Source: an uncultured Flavobacteriaceae bacterium (GTDB lineage: Bacteria > Bacteroidota > Bacteroidia > Flavobacteriales > Flavobacteriaceae). From it: a DNA stretch of 64,000 bases. Below, in pieces: positions 21,829 to 31,955 of the stretch. Position 1 is the stretch's first letter, and each line of letters begins with the position of its first letter. Both the position numbers and the translations under genes were made by a program. Below the pieces are notes generated by a model, which was given only the letters and a program-made list of their open reading frames with translations, did not search any database and was not told where the DNA came from. The stretch covers positions 101,805 through 165,804 of the forward strand of contig CAJIZF010000006.1 in the NCBI GenBank assembly GCA_905181835.1, given 5' to 3'.

Positions 21829-23067
21829 ATGGCAAAAATAATTCCTTTTAAAGCTGTTCGTCCTACACGTGATAAAGTTGGATTAATTGCATCTAGATCT
21901 TACGAAAGTTATTCGGCAAAGGAAAAAAATGCACGCTTACGCGATAATCCATTTTCTTTCTTGCATATTTTAAATCCAGGGTTTAAATATCAAAAAAGGA
22001 TTACCGGAGAACGGCGTTATACGTTAGTAAAAAATCGATACAAGGAATTTAAAGAAGAAGGAAGTTTTATTCAAGACAAAAATCCAAACTTTTACTTTTA
22101 TAAAATTATTAATAAAGACGGACATGAATTTAATGGAATTATAGCTGGAGCTAGCGCTTTAGATTATCAAAATAACGTAATAAGAAAACATGAGAACACT
22201 TTGCTAAAAAAAGAAGTGCTATTTGAACAATATTTAAAAACCGTAGGGTTTAACTCAGAGCCTGTTTTATTAACTTATCCAGACAACAAAGACTTAAAAG
22301 AAATATTAGAAACTGCTATGCAATCAAGACCTGAGTATGAATTTACAACTACGTACCGGGATACTCATTATTTATGGAATATTGATGATAAATCAATCAT
22401 TAGTAAAGTAGAAAGTATCTTTTCTGAAATGAACAAACTCTACATTGCTGACGGACATCATAGATCAGCTTCCTCAAGTCTTCTAGCCTTAGATCTTGAA
22501 AAAGAAAATCGAAACCACACAGGCAAAGAAGCATATAATTTTTTTATGAGTTATTTAATTCCTGAAAGTGATTTAAAAATTTATGAATTTAATAGATTAA
22601 TAAGAGATTTAAATGAGCTCAGTAAAGAAGAATTTTTAATTTCAATCGATCAATATTATCGTATTGAAAATCGAGGTTGTGTTTATTACAAACCAACAAA
22701 AAAACATCATTTTAGTATGTATTTAGATGGAGAATATTATTCGCTCTACTTAAGAAAAGAGGAATATACAATCGAAAATTCATTGGATAGTTTAGATGTT
22801 CAAATTTTATACGATACTATTTTAAAACCTATATTAGGAATACAGGATTTACGTAATAATGATCGAATCGAGTATCCACACGGAAATTCAGATTTGGCTT
22901 ATTTAAAATCAAAGATTGACTCTGGCGAATTTGTTGTAGGTTTTAATTTACTTCCAGTCACAATCCAAGAATTAAAAAATGTTGCCAATGAAGGACTTAC
23001 GATGCCTCCAAAAAGCACTTTTATAGAACCTAAATTACGTAGCGGAATTACGATTTATGAATTTTAA
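21829..23067 (+). CDS. DUF1015 family protein
   Basis: IIPFKAVRPTRDKVGLIASRSYESYS, YIADGHHRSASS. Confidence 0.92.
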   Translation: MAKIIPFKAVRPTRDKVGLIASRSYESYSAKEKNARLRDNPFSFLHILNPGFKYQKRITGERRYTLVKNRYKEFKEEGSFIQDKNPNFYFYKIINKDGHEFNGIIAGASALDYQNNVIRKHENTLLKKEVLFEQYLKTVGFNSEPVLLTYPDNKDLKEILETAMQSRPEYEFTTTYRDTHYLWNIDDKSIISKVESIFSEMNKLYIADGHHRSASSSLLALDLEKENRNHTGKEAYNFFMSYLIPESDLKIYEFNRLIRDLNELSKEEFLISIDQYYRIENRGCVYYKPTKKHHFSMYLDGEYYSLYLRKEEYTIENSLDSLDVQILYDTILKPILGIQDLRNNDRIEYPHGNSDLAYLKSKIDSGEFVVGFNLLPVTIQELKNVANEGLTMPPKSTFIEPKLRSGITIYEF

Positions 23068-23070
23068 AAA

Positions 23071-23736
23071 ATGAGTATAAAAGATAATCTTGAAAATATA
23101 AATTTAAAAATTTCCTCTGAAGTTTGTTTAGTAGCGGTTTCAAAAACAAAACCTATAAGTGATATTTTAGAAGCTTATGATTGTGGACAACGAGTTTTTG
23201 GTGAAAATAAAATTCAAGAACTAGTTGAAAAACACAAAAAATTACCAAAAGATATCGAATGGCATATGATTGGGCATATCCAACGTAATAAAGTGAAATA
23301 TATGGCTCCATTTATCAGTTTAATTCATTCTGCAGATAGTTATAGACTAATTAAAGAGATCAATAAACAAGGAAAAATAAACAATAGAGTTATTAATTGT
23401 TTGCTTCAAATTAAAATTGCATCAGAAGAAAGTAAGTTTGGTTTTACCGAAACAGAAGCAACTAATTTTTTAAATTCTGACGAATATGTATCATTTAAAA
23501 ATATTAAGATAGTTGGCTTAATGGGGATGGCAACTTTCACTGAAGATCAAAAAAAAATTGATCAAGAATTTAATAAATTAAAAATCTTTTATGAAAAAGT
23601 AAATAGATCGGATAGTCAGATCAATATATTATCTATGGGAATGAGTGATGACTATCCAATAGCTATTCGTAACGGTAGCACTATGGTTCGAATAGGAAGT
23701 TCCATCTTTGGTAAAAGGAACTATATAAAAAAATAA
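23071..23736 (+). CDS. YggS family PLP-dependent protein
   Basis: LVAVSKTKP, FGENKIQELVEK, WHMIGHIQRNKVK. Confidence 0.95.
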   Translation: MSIKDNLENINLKISSEVCLVAVSKTKPISDILEAYDCGQRVFGENKIQELVEKHKKLPKDIEWHMIGHIQRNKVKYMAPFISLIHSADSYRLIKEINKQGKINNRVINCLLQIKIASEESKFGFTETEATNFLNSDEYVSFKNIKIVGLMGMATFTEDQKKIDQEFNKLKIFYEKVNRSDSQINILSMGMSDDYPIAIRNGSTMVRIGSSIFGKRNYIKK

Positions 23737-23740
23737 TCAT

Positions 23741-25114
23741 TTGTATGCAATTCTAGATATAGAGACCACTGGAGGTAAATACAATGAAGAAGGTATTACT
23801 GAAATAGCCATATATAAGTTTGATGGCCATGAAATTGTAGATCAATTCAGTAGTTTAGTGAATCCTGAAAAAAACATTCAACCCTTTGTTGTAAACTTGA
23901 CTGGCATTAATAACAAAATGCTCTACAATGCTCCAAAATTTTACGAGGTAGCCAAGCGTATTATTGAAATTACCGAGGATTGTATATTAGTTGCTCACAA
24001 TGCACAGTTTGACAATAGAATATTAACTACAGAATTTGCTAGACTTGGCTATTCGTTTGAAAAAGAAATAGTTTGCACAGTTGAATTATCGAAAAAACTA
24101 TTGCCTGATCTTCCATCCTACAGTCTTGGTAAATTAGTTAGATCTCTTGGAATTCCTATTGCAGACCGGCATCGAGCTCAAGGCGATGCAAAAGCTACTG
24201 TTGAACTTTTTAAACTTTTACTTGAAAAAGATATAAAAAAAGAAATTATCTCTAGTATCGTAAGAAAAGACCCGAAAAAGCAATTAGAACCTAAATTACT
24301 GGATATTATAAATACCTTACCTACAACGACTGGAGTTTATTACATGCATCGTAAAAATGGAAAAATAATATATGTAGGCAAAAGTAAAAATATCAGAAAA
24401 AGAATTATTCAACATTTTACCAATGATAACAAGAAGTCAAAAAAAATTCAGCTGGAAGTCGTTTCTGTTAGTTATGAAGAAACTGGAAATGATTTAATAG
24501 CGCTTTTAAAAGAAAGCCAAGAAATTAAAACACTGAAACCTATTTTTAATCACGCCCTAAAAAGAAATATATTTCAAAGCCAATTGTATTCATTTTATGA
24601 TGATAAGGGTTATTTAAATTTAAAAATTGGAAAAAATACCGAACAAAATTCCAATGATAATGTTATAACAACATTTAGTAACTATCAACAAGCAAAGAAT
24701 TTCTTATATAAAATAACTGACGAATTTCAATTATGCCAAAAATTAAATCATCTTGAAAAAAGTGAGAGTACCTGTTTTAATTATGGTTTAAAAACTTGTA
24801 ATGGCGCTTGTATTAATAAAGAAAAAGTATCTGAGTACAACCTCAGAGTACAAAAGTATATTGAAAAAAGCAGTTATCAATTTGACCATATGCTTATAAT
24901 TGATAAAGGTCGTTTTTTAGAGGAGAAATCTGTAATATTAATTGAAAATGGAATCTATAAGGGTTATGGTTTTTATAATTTAAATTTTCAAATAAATACA
25001 CCCGAAGTATTAAAATCTATTATTAATCCAATGGAAAATAATAGAGATACCCAACACATCATTCAAAGCTATTTACGTAAATATAAAGTTCAAAAAATTA
25101 TAAACTTAGAATAG
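23741..25114 (+). CDS. DnaQ-like 3'-5' exonuclease fused to GIY-YIG nuclease domain
   Basis: N-term AILDIETTGGKY...HNAQFDNRIL...HRAQGDAKAT (DEDDh); then GVYYMHRKNGKIIYVGKSKNIRKRI (GIY-YIG). Confidence 0.93.
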   Translation: MYAILDIETTGGKYNEEGITEIAIYKFDGHEIVDQFSSLVNPEKNIQPFVVNLTGINNKMLYNAPKFYEVAKRIIEITEDCILVAHNAQFDNRILTTEFARLGYSFEKEIVCTVELSKKLLPDLPSYSLGKLVRSLGIPIADRHRAQGDAKATVELFKLLLEKDIKKEIISSIVRKDPKKQLEPKLLDIINTLPTTTGVYYMHRKNGKIIYVGKSKNIRKRIIQHFTNDNKKSKKIQLEVVSVSYEETGNDLIALLKESQEIKTLKPIFNHALKRNIFQSQLYSFYDDKGYLNLKIGKNTEQNSNDNVITTFSNYQQAKNFLYKITDEFQLCQKLNHLEKSESTCFNYGLKTCNGACINKEKVSEYNLRVQKYIEKSSYQFDHMLIIDKGRFLEEKSVILIENGIYKGYGFYNLNFQINTPEVLKSIINPMENNRDTQHIIQSYLRKYKVQKIINLE

Positions 25115-25226
25115 CTTCTAAAAGTATTTTACTTAAATTTATACTTATTTAAAAAAAATTAAAACATTTTACGGAAATACCTGGCGAACTAAACTTCATA
25201 CAATTATATATGAGGCAGATACTCCT

Positions 25227-25991
25227 TTGGGAAAACTGTTCGACTTAGTGTTACTAATGCTCATAATCTTTAGTATTGTTCTAGTCATGCTAGAGAGTGT
25301 TAAAGAAATCGACAAAATATATCACGATATACTTTATTATGGTGAGTGGATTATTACTATCTTTTTTACAATTGAGTATATAGCAAGAGTTATTACAGTA
25401 AAAAAACCTTCGAAATATATTTTTAGTTTTTATGGTATTATTGATTTTATTTCCACCATTCCATTATACCTTTCCTTTTTCATAGTTGGTTCGCAGACAC
25501 TTCTTACTGTTAGAGCTTTAAGACTTTTAAGAATATTTAGAATATTAAAAGTAACCCGTTACATAGGCGAATCCAATAAGTTAGTTAAGGCATTGAGGAA
25601 TAGTAGAATTAAAATATTCATTTTTTTATTCGTGGTGGTAATAATTGCTATTATATCAGGTACTTTAATGTATTTAATTGAGGGAGAAGACAGCGGTTTT
25701 AAAAATATACCTGTCAGTGTTTATTGGAGTATAGTAACATTGACTACAGTTGGATATGGAGATATTCACCCTGTATCCCCTTTAGGACAGTTTCTCGCGT
25801 CTTTGTTAATGATTTTAGGATACGGAATTATCGCAGTTCCAACAGGTATTGTAAGTGCTGAGTATACAAAGTATACTGATGAAGTTCAATTAAATACACA
25901 AGTCTGTGATAATTGCAATGAAGAACTTCATAGTGATAATGCTAATTTTTGCCATCAGTGTGGTAAAAAACTTAATCAAAAGATAAGTTAA
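25227..25991 (+). CDS. Voltage-gated potassium channel / ion transporter with C-terminal zinc ribbon
   Basis: S4-like RALRLLRIFRILKVTR, selectivity filter TLTTVGYGD, C-term CDNCNEELHSDNANFCHQCGKKL. Coding probably begins upstream (in-frame FYGNTWRTKLHTIIYEADTP before the TTG). Confidence 0.93.
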   Translation: MGKLFDLVLLMLIIFSIVLVMLESVKEIDKIYHDILYYGEWIITIFFTIEYIARVITVKKPSKYIFSFYGIIDFISTIPLYLSFFIVGSQTLLTVRALRLLRIFRILKVTRYIGESNKLVKALRNSRIKIFIFLFVVVIIAIISGTLMYLIEGEDSGFKNIPVSVYWSIVTLTTVGYGDIHPVSPLGQFLASLLMILGYGIIAVPTGIVSAEYTKYTDEVQLNTQVCDNCNEELHSDNANFCHQCGKKLNQKIS

Positions 25992-26008
25992 TAATTTAGA
26001 ATTAATAC

Positions 26009-26926
26009 GTGCAAAGAAAACCTTTACTTATTTGTATTGTTGGTCCTACTGCAATCGGAAAAACTTCGTTATCGATAAAGGTAGCCAATCATTTTTCAAG
26101 TGAAATAATTTCAGCTGATTCTCGACAATTTTATAAAGAAATGACTATTGGTACAGCGGTACCAACCAAAGAAGAATTAAAATTAGCCAAACATCATTTT
26201 ATTCAAGATAAATCAATCCACGAACCTTACACAGTTGGTGATTTTGAAGAGGCTACCATAAAAAAATTAAACGAATTATTTAAAAAAAAATCAAAGGTAG
26301 TGATGGTTGGAGGTTCTGGCCTTTATGTAGATGCGGTGGTTAAAGGATTGGATGAATTCCCATTAGTACAAAAATCTATTAGAGATAGTTTAAATATTGA
26401 TTTTCAAGAGAAAGGAATTGAATATTTACAGAACAAATTAAAAGAAAAAGACCCTAAGTATTATGACATGGTAGATTTAAATAATCACCACAGAATAATT
26501 CGAGCTCTAGAAGTTTGTGAGTCGCAAAACAAACCTTATTCCTCTTTTTTAAAATCAGAATGTAAATCTAGAGAGTTTGATACGATTTATATAGGTCTTG
26601 AAGCCGACAGAGAAGTTGTTTATGATAAAATAAACAAGAGAGTAGACCAAATGATATCGGAGGGTTTGTTTGAAGAGGCAAAGGGTTTGTTCGCAGACAG
26701 AAAACTTAATGCACTAAAAACCGTTGGTTACAAGGAAATCTTTTACTTTATGGAAGGAATCATTACTAAAGAGCAGGCAATACAGGATATAAAAAAAAAT
26801 ACAAGAAGATTCGCCAAAAGACAAGGAACGTGGTTTAGAAAAAACAAAAATATTAACTGGTTTAATTACAAGGCTGATATTATTGAAATACTCAAACTAA
26901 TAGAAAACTTCCAAACCGTATCTTAA
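26009..26926 (+). CDS. miaA: tRNA dimethylallyltransferase
   Basis: IVGPTAIGKTSLSI, ISADSRQFYKEMTIGTAVP. Confidence 0.97.
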   Translation: MQRKPLLICIVGPTAIGKTSLSIKVANHFSSEIISADSRQFYKEMTIGTAVPTKEELKLAKHHFIQDKSIHEPYTVGDFEEATIKKLNELFKKKSKVVMVGGSGLYVDAVVKGLDEFPLVQKSIRDSLNIDFQEKGIEYLQNKLKEKDPKYYDMVDLNNHHRIIRALEVCESQNKPYSSFLKSECKSREFDTIYIGLEADREVVYDKINKRVDQMISEGLFEEAKGLFADRKLNALKTVGYKEIFYFMEGIITKEQAIQDIKKNTRRFAKRQGTWFRKNKNINWFNYKADIIEILKLIENFQTVS

Positions 26927-26954
26927 TAAATAGAATTTAATAGAAAAAACTCTG

Positions 26955-27671
26955 TTAATGATCAACTTCACTTTTTATTACTAAACGAAATCCCTCACCA
27001 TGAATGTTGATTATTTCTACTTCTTCATCTTTACCTAAATACTTACGTAATTTTGCTATATATACATCCATACTACGAGATGTAAAGTAATTGTCATCTC
27101 TCCATATTTTTGTAAGCGCAAGTTCACGTGGCATCAAATCATTTTTGTGTAATACCAATAATCTTAATAAATCATTTTCTTTAGGAGATAGTTTTATTGG
27201 ATTTTCATTGTTATAAGTTAAAAAACGAAGCCTTGAATTTAAAAAGAAATTACCTATTTTGAATTCAAATTCTTTACTTTCAGATACTGTGTCAGTAGTT
27301 TTCCTTTGTATGATGGCTTTGATTTTCATTAAAAGAACTTCGCTGTCAAAAGGTTTGTTCAAATAGTCGTCAGCACCTACTTTATAACCTTTTAAGACGT
27401 CCTCTTTAAGCGCTTTAGCTGTTAAAAAAATAATCGGAACATCCGTATTTTTTTCTCTAATTTCTTTTGCCAAAGTAAATCCATCCTTGTAAGGCATCAT
27501 TACATCTAGTATACAAAGATCAAAATCTTCTTTTTTAAATTTCTCAAATCCTTCCATACCATTTTTTGCATGAGTTACATCGTAATCATTCATAGCTAAG
27601 TAATCTTTTAAGACGGTACCAAAATTTGGATCATCCTCTACTAAAAGAATTTTTTTGTTTTCAATTTCCAT
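26955..27671 (-). CDS. Two-component response regulator, OmpR/PhoB family
   Basis: ILLVEDDPNFG, LDVMMPYKDG receiver; winged-helix C-term RSMDVYIAKLRKYL. Confidence 0.96.
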   Translation of the reverse strand: MEIENKKILLVEDDPNFGTVLKDYLAMNDYDVTHAKNGMEGFEKFKKEDFDLCILDVMMPYKDGFTLAKEIREKNTDVPIIFLTAKALKEDVLKGYKVGADDYLNKPFDSEVLLMKIKAIIQRKTTDTVSESKEFEFKIGNFFLNSRLRFLTYNNENPIKLSPKENDLLRLLVLHKNDLMPRELALTKIWRDDNYFTSRSMDVYIAKLRKYLGKDEEVEIINIHGEGFRLVIKSEVDH

Positions 27672-27675
27672 AATA

Positions 27676-29238
27676 TCAAGTTATTAATTCTAATTTAATG
27701 ATAAAGGTACTACCGTTACCCTTTTCACTTTCAACATTTATTTCAGCATCATGGTCGTCCAATATCCGTTTAACGTAGGAAAGACCCAAGCCATGACCCT
27801 TAACGTTGTGAATATTACCCATCTGCTCTCTATAAAATTTTTCAAATATTTTCTTTTGCACTGCTTTACTCATGCCTATCCCTTTGTCTACCACTTTTAC
27901 GACGACATAATTACTTGCATTTTCAGTATAAATATCTATTTCGGGAGCGCCCTCGGTGTATTTAATACCATTATCAATTATATTTACTATGATATTGGTT
28001 AGGTGAAAATCACTACCAAATGTATTTGAATTTTCTGCAAAAAAATGAGTTTTTATGTATCCACCTTTGTTTTCAACAATCAGACTGACATGGGTTACCG
28101 CATCTGTTATTATTTCATGTAAGTTAACCGCAGCTTTTTCTAAATCTAATTCGTCTTTTTCTAGCTTAGAGATTCTTAATACATTTTCAACTTGAGTATG
28201 CATTCTTCTATTTTCTTCACGAATCATGTTATGATATCGGGATATAAATTCCTTATTGTCTTTAACTTTTGGGTTTTTTAAAGCATCAAGAGCTAAATTT
28301 ATAGTGGCTATGGGTGTTTTAAACTCATGCGTCATATTATTAATAAAATCTGTTTTTATTTGGGATATCTGACGTTGTTTTAAAAGTTGTTTTAATGCGC
28401 TAGCATAGGTAAAAACTATAAAACCAGTAAACATTAAAGAAAGTATTGCCATTCCTATTATAGAACTTAATACAAGGTTTTTCTTGTCAGAAAAATTTAC
28501 AAAAAGCTGAAAATTCGTTTTTAATTCATTATTAACAAATAATGGAACTCCATAGGTTATCGAGGGGTCCAATATAAAATCTTTTGAACGTATTTTTGTA
28601 GAAAGGTCATTACTGTAAACAGCATATTCGAAACTAGTAGTTAAACCTAACTTTTCGAGTTGATTACGAATTAATTCTTCAATTTTTTTTCCTGATATTC
28701 TTTTATGAATGGGTATTTTAGTTAGGATATTTTTGTAGGCATTTTCAAACTGATTTTGTTCGTAGTCTTTTAACCTTTTAAATGATTCTGATTTGGATTG
28801 AACATTCTTACTCCCATCAACACCTGATGTAATTTTGGTGGTAATTTTCCTACTTGTAATTTTTTTAAATTGGATGCTGTCTATTTCGAGATCCAATGCA
28901 CTTGTTGATAGTTTATAATTTTCTTCAAGTATGCCGTCTGAAAAAATGTAGGTTTCATCCTCCCTATCATTAGTTATTGTATAAATAAGTTCGTTAAAAC
29001 TAGCTTGGTCAGGTACTTGTATGGTATCAATAATACTATTGTAAACGTTGTAATACTTTTCAATTTCTTCTAATTGAATTTCTTTAGAGACAGCTATTAA
29101 AAGTTGACGCACATTTAGCGTAAACTGCTCTTCTCTACTTTGATACGAATTTTTTATCCAGTATCCCTGTAAAAACATGATTCCCAAAAGGGAAAGAGTC
29201 ATTAAAACTATCAATAAGGGAAATAACCGGTTATTCAT
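27676..29238 (-). CDS. Sensor histidine kinase
   Basis: FINNMTHEFKTPIATINLAL H-box, GLGLSYVKRI G-box; two TM segments. Confidence 0.96.
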   Translation of the reverse strand: MNNRLFPLLIVLMTLSLLGIMFLQGYWIKNSYQSREEQFTLNVRQLLIAVSKEIQLEEIEKYYNVYNSIIDTIQVPDQASFNELIYTITNDREDETYIFSDGILEENYKLSTSALDLEIDSIQFKKITSRKITTKITSGVDGSKNVQSKSESFKRLKDYEQNQFENAYKNILTKIPIHKRISGKKIEELIRNQLEKLGLTTSFEYAVYSNDLSTKIRSKDFILDPSITYGVPLFVNNELKTNFQLFVNFSDKKNLVLSSIIGMAILSLMFTGFIVFTYASALKQLLKQRQISQIKTDFINNMTHEFKTPIATINLALDALKNPKVKDNKEFISRYHNMIREENRRMHTQVENVLRISKLEKDELDLEKAAVNLHEIITDAVTHVSLIVENKGGYIKTHFFAENSNTFGSDFHLTNIIVNIIDNGIKYTEGAPEIDIYTENASNYVVVKVVDKGIGMSKAVQKKIFEKFYREQMGNIHNVKGHGLGLSYVKRILDDHDAEINVESEKGNGSTFIIKLELIT

Positions 29239-29299
29239 ATATCAAAAATATAGTTTTAACATTTAGAGATTAGTCTATTTAACCAAATGTTAACAAAAA

Positions 29300-29899
29300 T
29301 TAAATCTCGTCATTCTTAATGCTTTCAAGTAAGTACAGGTGAATTTTCCTTACAGAATCTTTTGTTTTTTCTAATTGGGTATTTTCTATAATCGTATCGG
29401 CCAATAAAATTTTTTCATCATCACTCCATTGATTTTTTATTCTAGTTTTGATTTCGAGAATCGTAAGTTGATCTCGTTTCATGACTCTTTGTATCCTAAC
29501 TTTTTCAGGTGTAGTAATCAAAATTGTGTGATCACAGGACTTATAACTTCCATTTTCAAAGAGGATGGCACTTTCCTTAATGCAGTAAGGCCCTTTTTGT
29601 TTTTTTAACCACTTTAGAAAATCTTCAGCAACTTTAGGATGAATGATGGCATTTATTTTTTGTAGTAAGGCTTCATCGTTAAAAATTTTTTTTGCTACAT
29701 AATTTCGATCTATTTTTTGATTCTGATAAGCATTTTTTCCGAGTAATTCAATAATTTTTTTTCGAACTATTTTTGAAGTATTGGTAATTATTTTTGCTCT
29801 TTCATCGGCAATGTAAATTGGAATACCTTTGTTTTCAAACAAAAAAGCAATCGTAGTTTTGCCACTGCCTATTCCCCCGGTTAATCCAACAATTTTCAT
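29300..29899 (-). CDS. coaE: Dephospho-CoA kinase
   Basis: IVGLTGGIGSGKTTIA P-loop, ADERAK. Confidence 0.96.
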   Translation of the reverse strand: MKIVGLTGGIGSGKTTIAFLFENKGIPIYIADERAKIITNTSKIVRKKIIELLGKNAYQNQKIDRNYVAKKIFNDEALLQKINAIIHPKVAEDFLKWLKKQKGPYCIKESAILFENGSYKSCDHTILITTPEKVRIQRVMKRDQLTILEIKTRIKNQWSDDEKILLADTIIENTQLEKTKDSVRKIHLYLLESIKNDEI

Positions 29900-30846
29900 T
29901 TTAAAATTAAGTAATTTACTTTATCCTGGCGTAATTCAACATTCAAAATAGAGTCAGGAAATTTAATTAGTTTTGGGATCATGTAATTCTCTAATTCATT
30001 TTTATTGTGATAATCAATTTCAATTAAAAAGTCAGAGGTTTTAATTTTATTAAAACTCTCTAATGATACATCAAAGTCAATAATAATACTTTCAGGTAAT
30101 AATTTAATATTAGAATCGGTTGGTGAATTTTTTAAAGACACTGGAATTAATATAGATTTTTGTGTGAACTCCTTTACTTCTATAGCTATTGTTACCTCAC
30201 TTTTTTCGAAAGAAAGTTTTTTTTCAAAACTGGTATTTAAATCTACTTCCATAGAAATATTTTCTGATACATCAGAAATTGAGAGTAAGTGTGTAAAAAT
30301 TTCATTCAAAGTGTCTAATTGATGAGTAGGACCAGAAACCTCGATAGAATCAGGTATTATTCTAATTGCTCCAACAGCTTTATATCCTTCGGTGTAACTA
30401 ATATCGTCGATTAGTGTAACTTTCAATCTTTTAGTCTCTAATTTATCAAGTAATATTTCTAATTGATTGGTGGAAATATTTTTTATGATAATATCGCTTT
30501 CTAATTGATTCGCTATAATTTTTTTAAAATCATCTGGAGGTATTAAGACTACAGATTTTTCATGGTTATAATATTCTCCTAAATCGATGTAAATTTTAGG
30601 TCTATTTATTTTATAAAACAGAAAATCAAAACCACTAGCAGTCAAATCGAAGGAAATGTCATTTTGATTTTTGTCAGAAACAATGATTCCGTGAGGTGTA
30701 TTTGTATATACAACTTCTACATCTATACTTGCCGTAAAATCACGTGAAAACTTAGAGAGAAACCAAATAAATGCAGCTATCAGCAGAAATAGCAAAAACA
30801 TCTTTGGCTTACCTTTTTTTTGTTTATTTGAATTGATGTTAGTCAT
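29896..30846 (-). CDS. YbbR-like domain protein
   Basis: N-terminal TM then YbbR-like repeats; adjacent to coaE. Confidence 0.8.
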   Translation of the reverse strand: MTNINSNKQKKGKPKMFLLFLLIAAFIWFLSKFSRDFTASIDVEVVYTNTPHGIIVSDKNQNDISFDLTASGFDFLFYKINRPKIYIDLGEYYNHEKSVVLIPPDDFKKIIANQLESDIIIKNISTNQLEILLDKLETKRLKVTLIDDISYTEGYKAVGAIRIIPDSIEVSGPTHQLDTLNEIFTHLLSISDVSENISMEVDLNTSFEKKLSFEKSEVTIAIEVKEFTQKSILIPVSLKNSPTDSNIKLLPESIIIDFDVSLESFNKIKTSDFLIEIDYHNKNELENYMIPKLIKFPDSILNVELRQDKVNYLILK

Positions 30847-30869
30847 TATAAATATTACTATTTATAAAT

Positions 30870-31877
30870 TTACTTAAAAAATAGTTTAGGAAATTGTTTT
30901 TCTGGATCTCTTTTTAAAAAGTTTATTAAAAAAGTAGACTTTAAGAAAGATAAACCATAAGCTGTAAATTGAATAAAAAGAGCAATAAGTGAATACAGTC
31001 CAACTAATAAACTTTTATTTTTAAAAGTTGAATCTGCAACAATTAAAAATAAATAACTTAACAAAGGGACAAAAAATAATGAATTGTAGTAAATACCTAA
31101 AAATATGGAGCAAAAAGAAAAAAGAATGAATATCGTAGGTAACCAAAATGTAAATTTAGCTGACTTAGGATGCCATTTGTTAAGTATGGGCCTTACCAAT
31201 CCAAATTTTGAAATTTGTAAATAAAACTTACTCCAAGATATTCTACGTTTATGATATACAAATGCATTTGGTATGAATACCGTTTGATAATTAAGTTCTA
31301 AAACTCTATATGACAAATCAGGATCCTCACCAGGATGAATATTTGAAAAACCATTTGTTTTATTAAAAACTTCTTTTGAAAGCCCCATATTAAAACTTCT
31401 AGGTTCAAATTTTTGTATACTTTTTTTATTACCTCTAATTCCCCCTGTAGACAATAAAGAGGTCATTGTATAGTTAATTGCTTGTTGTATCGAAGAAAAA
31501 CTACTGTCAGAAGTGTCAGCTCCACCAAAACAATGATAAAATTCTATCTCTAAAAATTGGTTAACGGTTTTAAGATAATGGGAAGGTAAAATACAGTCAG
31601 AATCTAAAATAATAAAATAATTGCCTTTGGCAATTTTCATTCCAAAATTTCTAGACGAACCAGGCCCAGAATTTTTCTTATAATGGTATGAGATATCTAA
31701 TTTAGAATTGAAAAAAGAGACAATATCATTACACTTTATTGTAGATCCGTCTTCTATAATAACTATTTCAAAATCATCAACAAAATCTAGATTACAAAAA
31801 CTTTCTAATAATTCATATATTTCGTCAGGTCTGTTAAATACTGGTATTATAAAGGAATATTTAATTGTATTAAGCAT
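30870..31877 (-). CDS. Glycosyltransferase family 2, with C-terminal TM segments
   Basis: SFIIPVFNRPDEIYELLESF, GPGSSRNFGMKIAKGNYFIILDSDC. Confidence 0.95.
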   Translation of the reverse strand: MLNTIKYSFIIPVFNRPDEIYELLESFCNLDFVDDFEIVIIEDGSTIKCNDIVSFFNSKLDISYHYKKNSGPGSSRNFGMKIAKGNYFIILDSDCILPSHYLKTVNQFLEIEFYHCFGGADTSDSSFSSIQQAINYTMTSLLSTGGIRGNKKSIQKFEPRSFNMGLSKEVFNKTNGFSNIHPGEDPDLSYRVLELNYQTVFIPNAFVYHKRRISWSKFYLQISKFGLVRPILNKWHPKSAKFTFWLPTIFILFSFCSIFLGIYYNSLFFVPLLSYLFLIVADSTFKNKSLLVGLYSLIALFIQFTAYGLSFLKSTFLINFLKRDPEKQFPKLFFK

Positions 31878-31955
31878 TTAATAAGCATTATTAAAATAAG
31901 TCAGATCCTTCTGCTATAAATCCTTTACTACCTTGAACATCATCTGAAAAATAAA

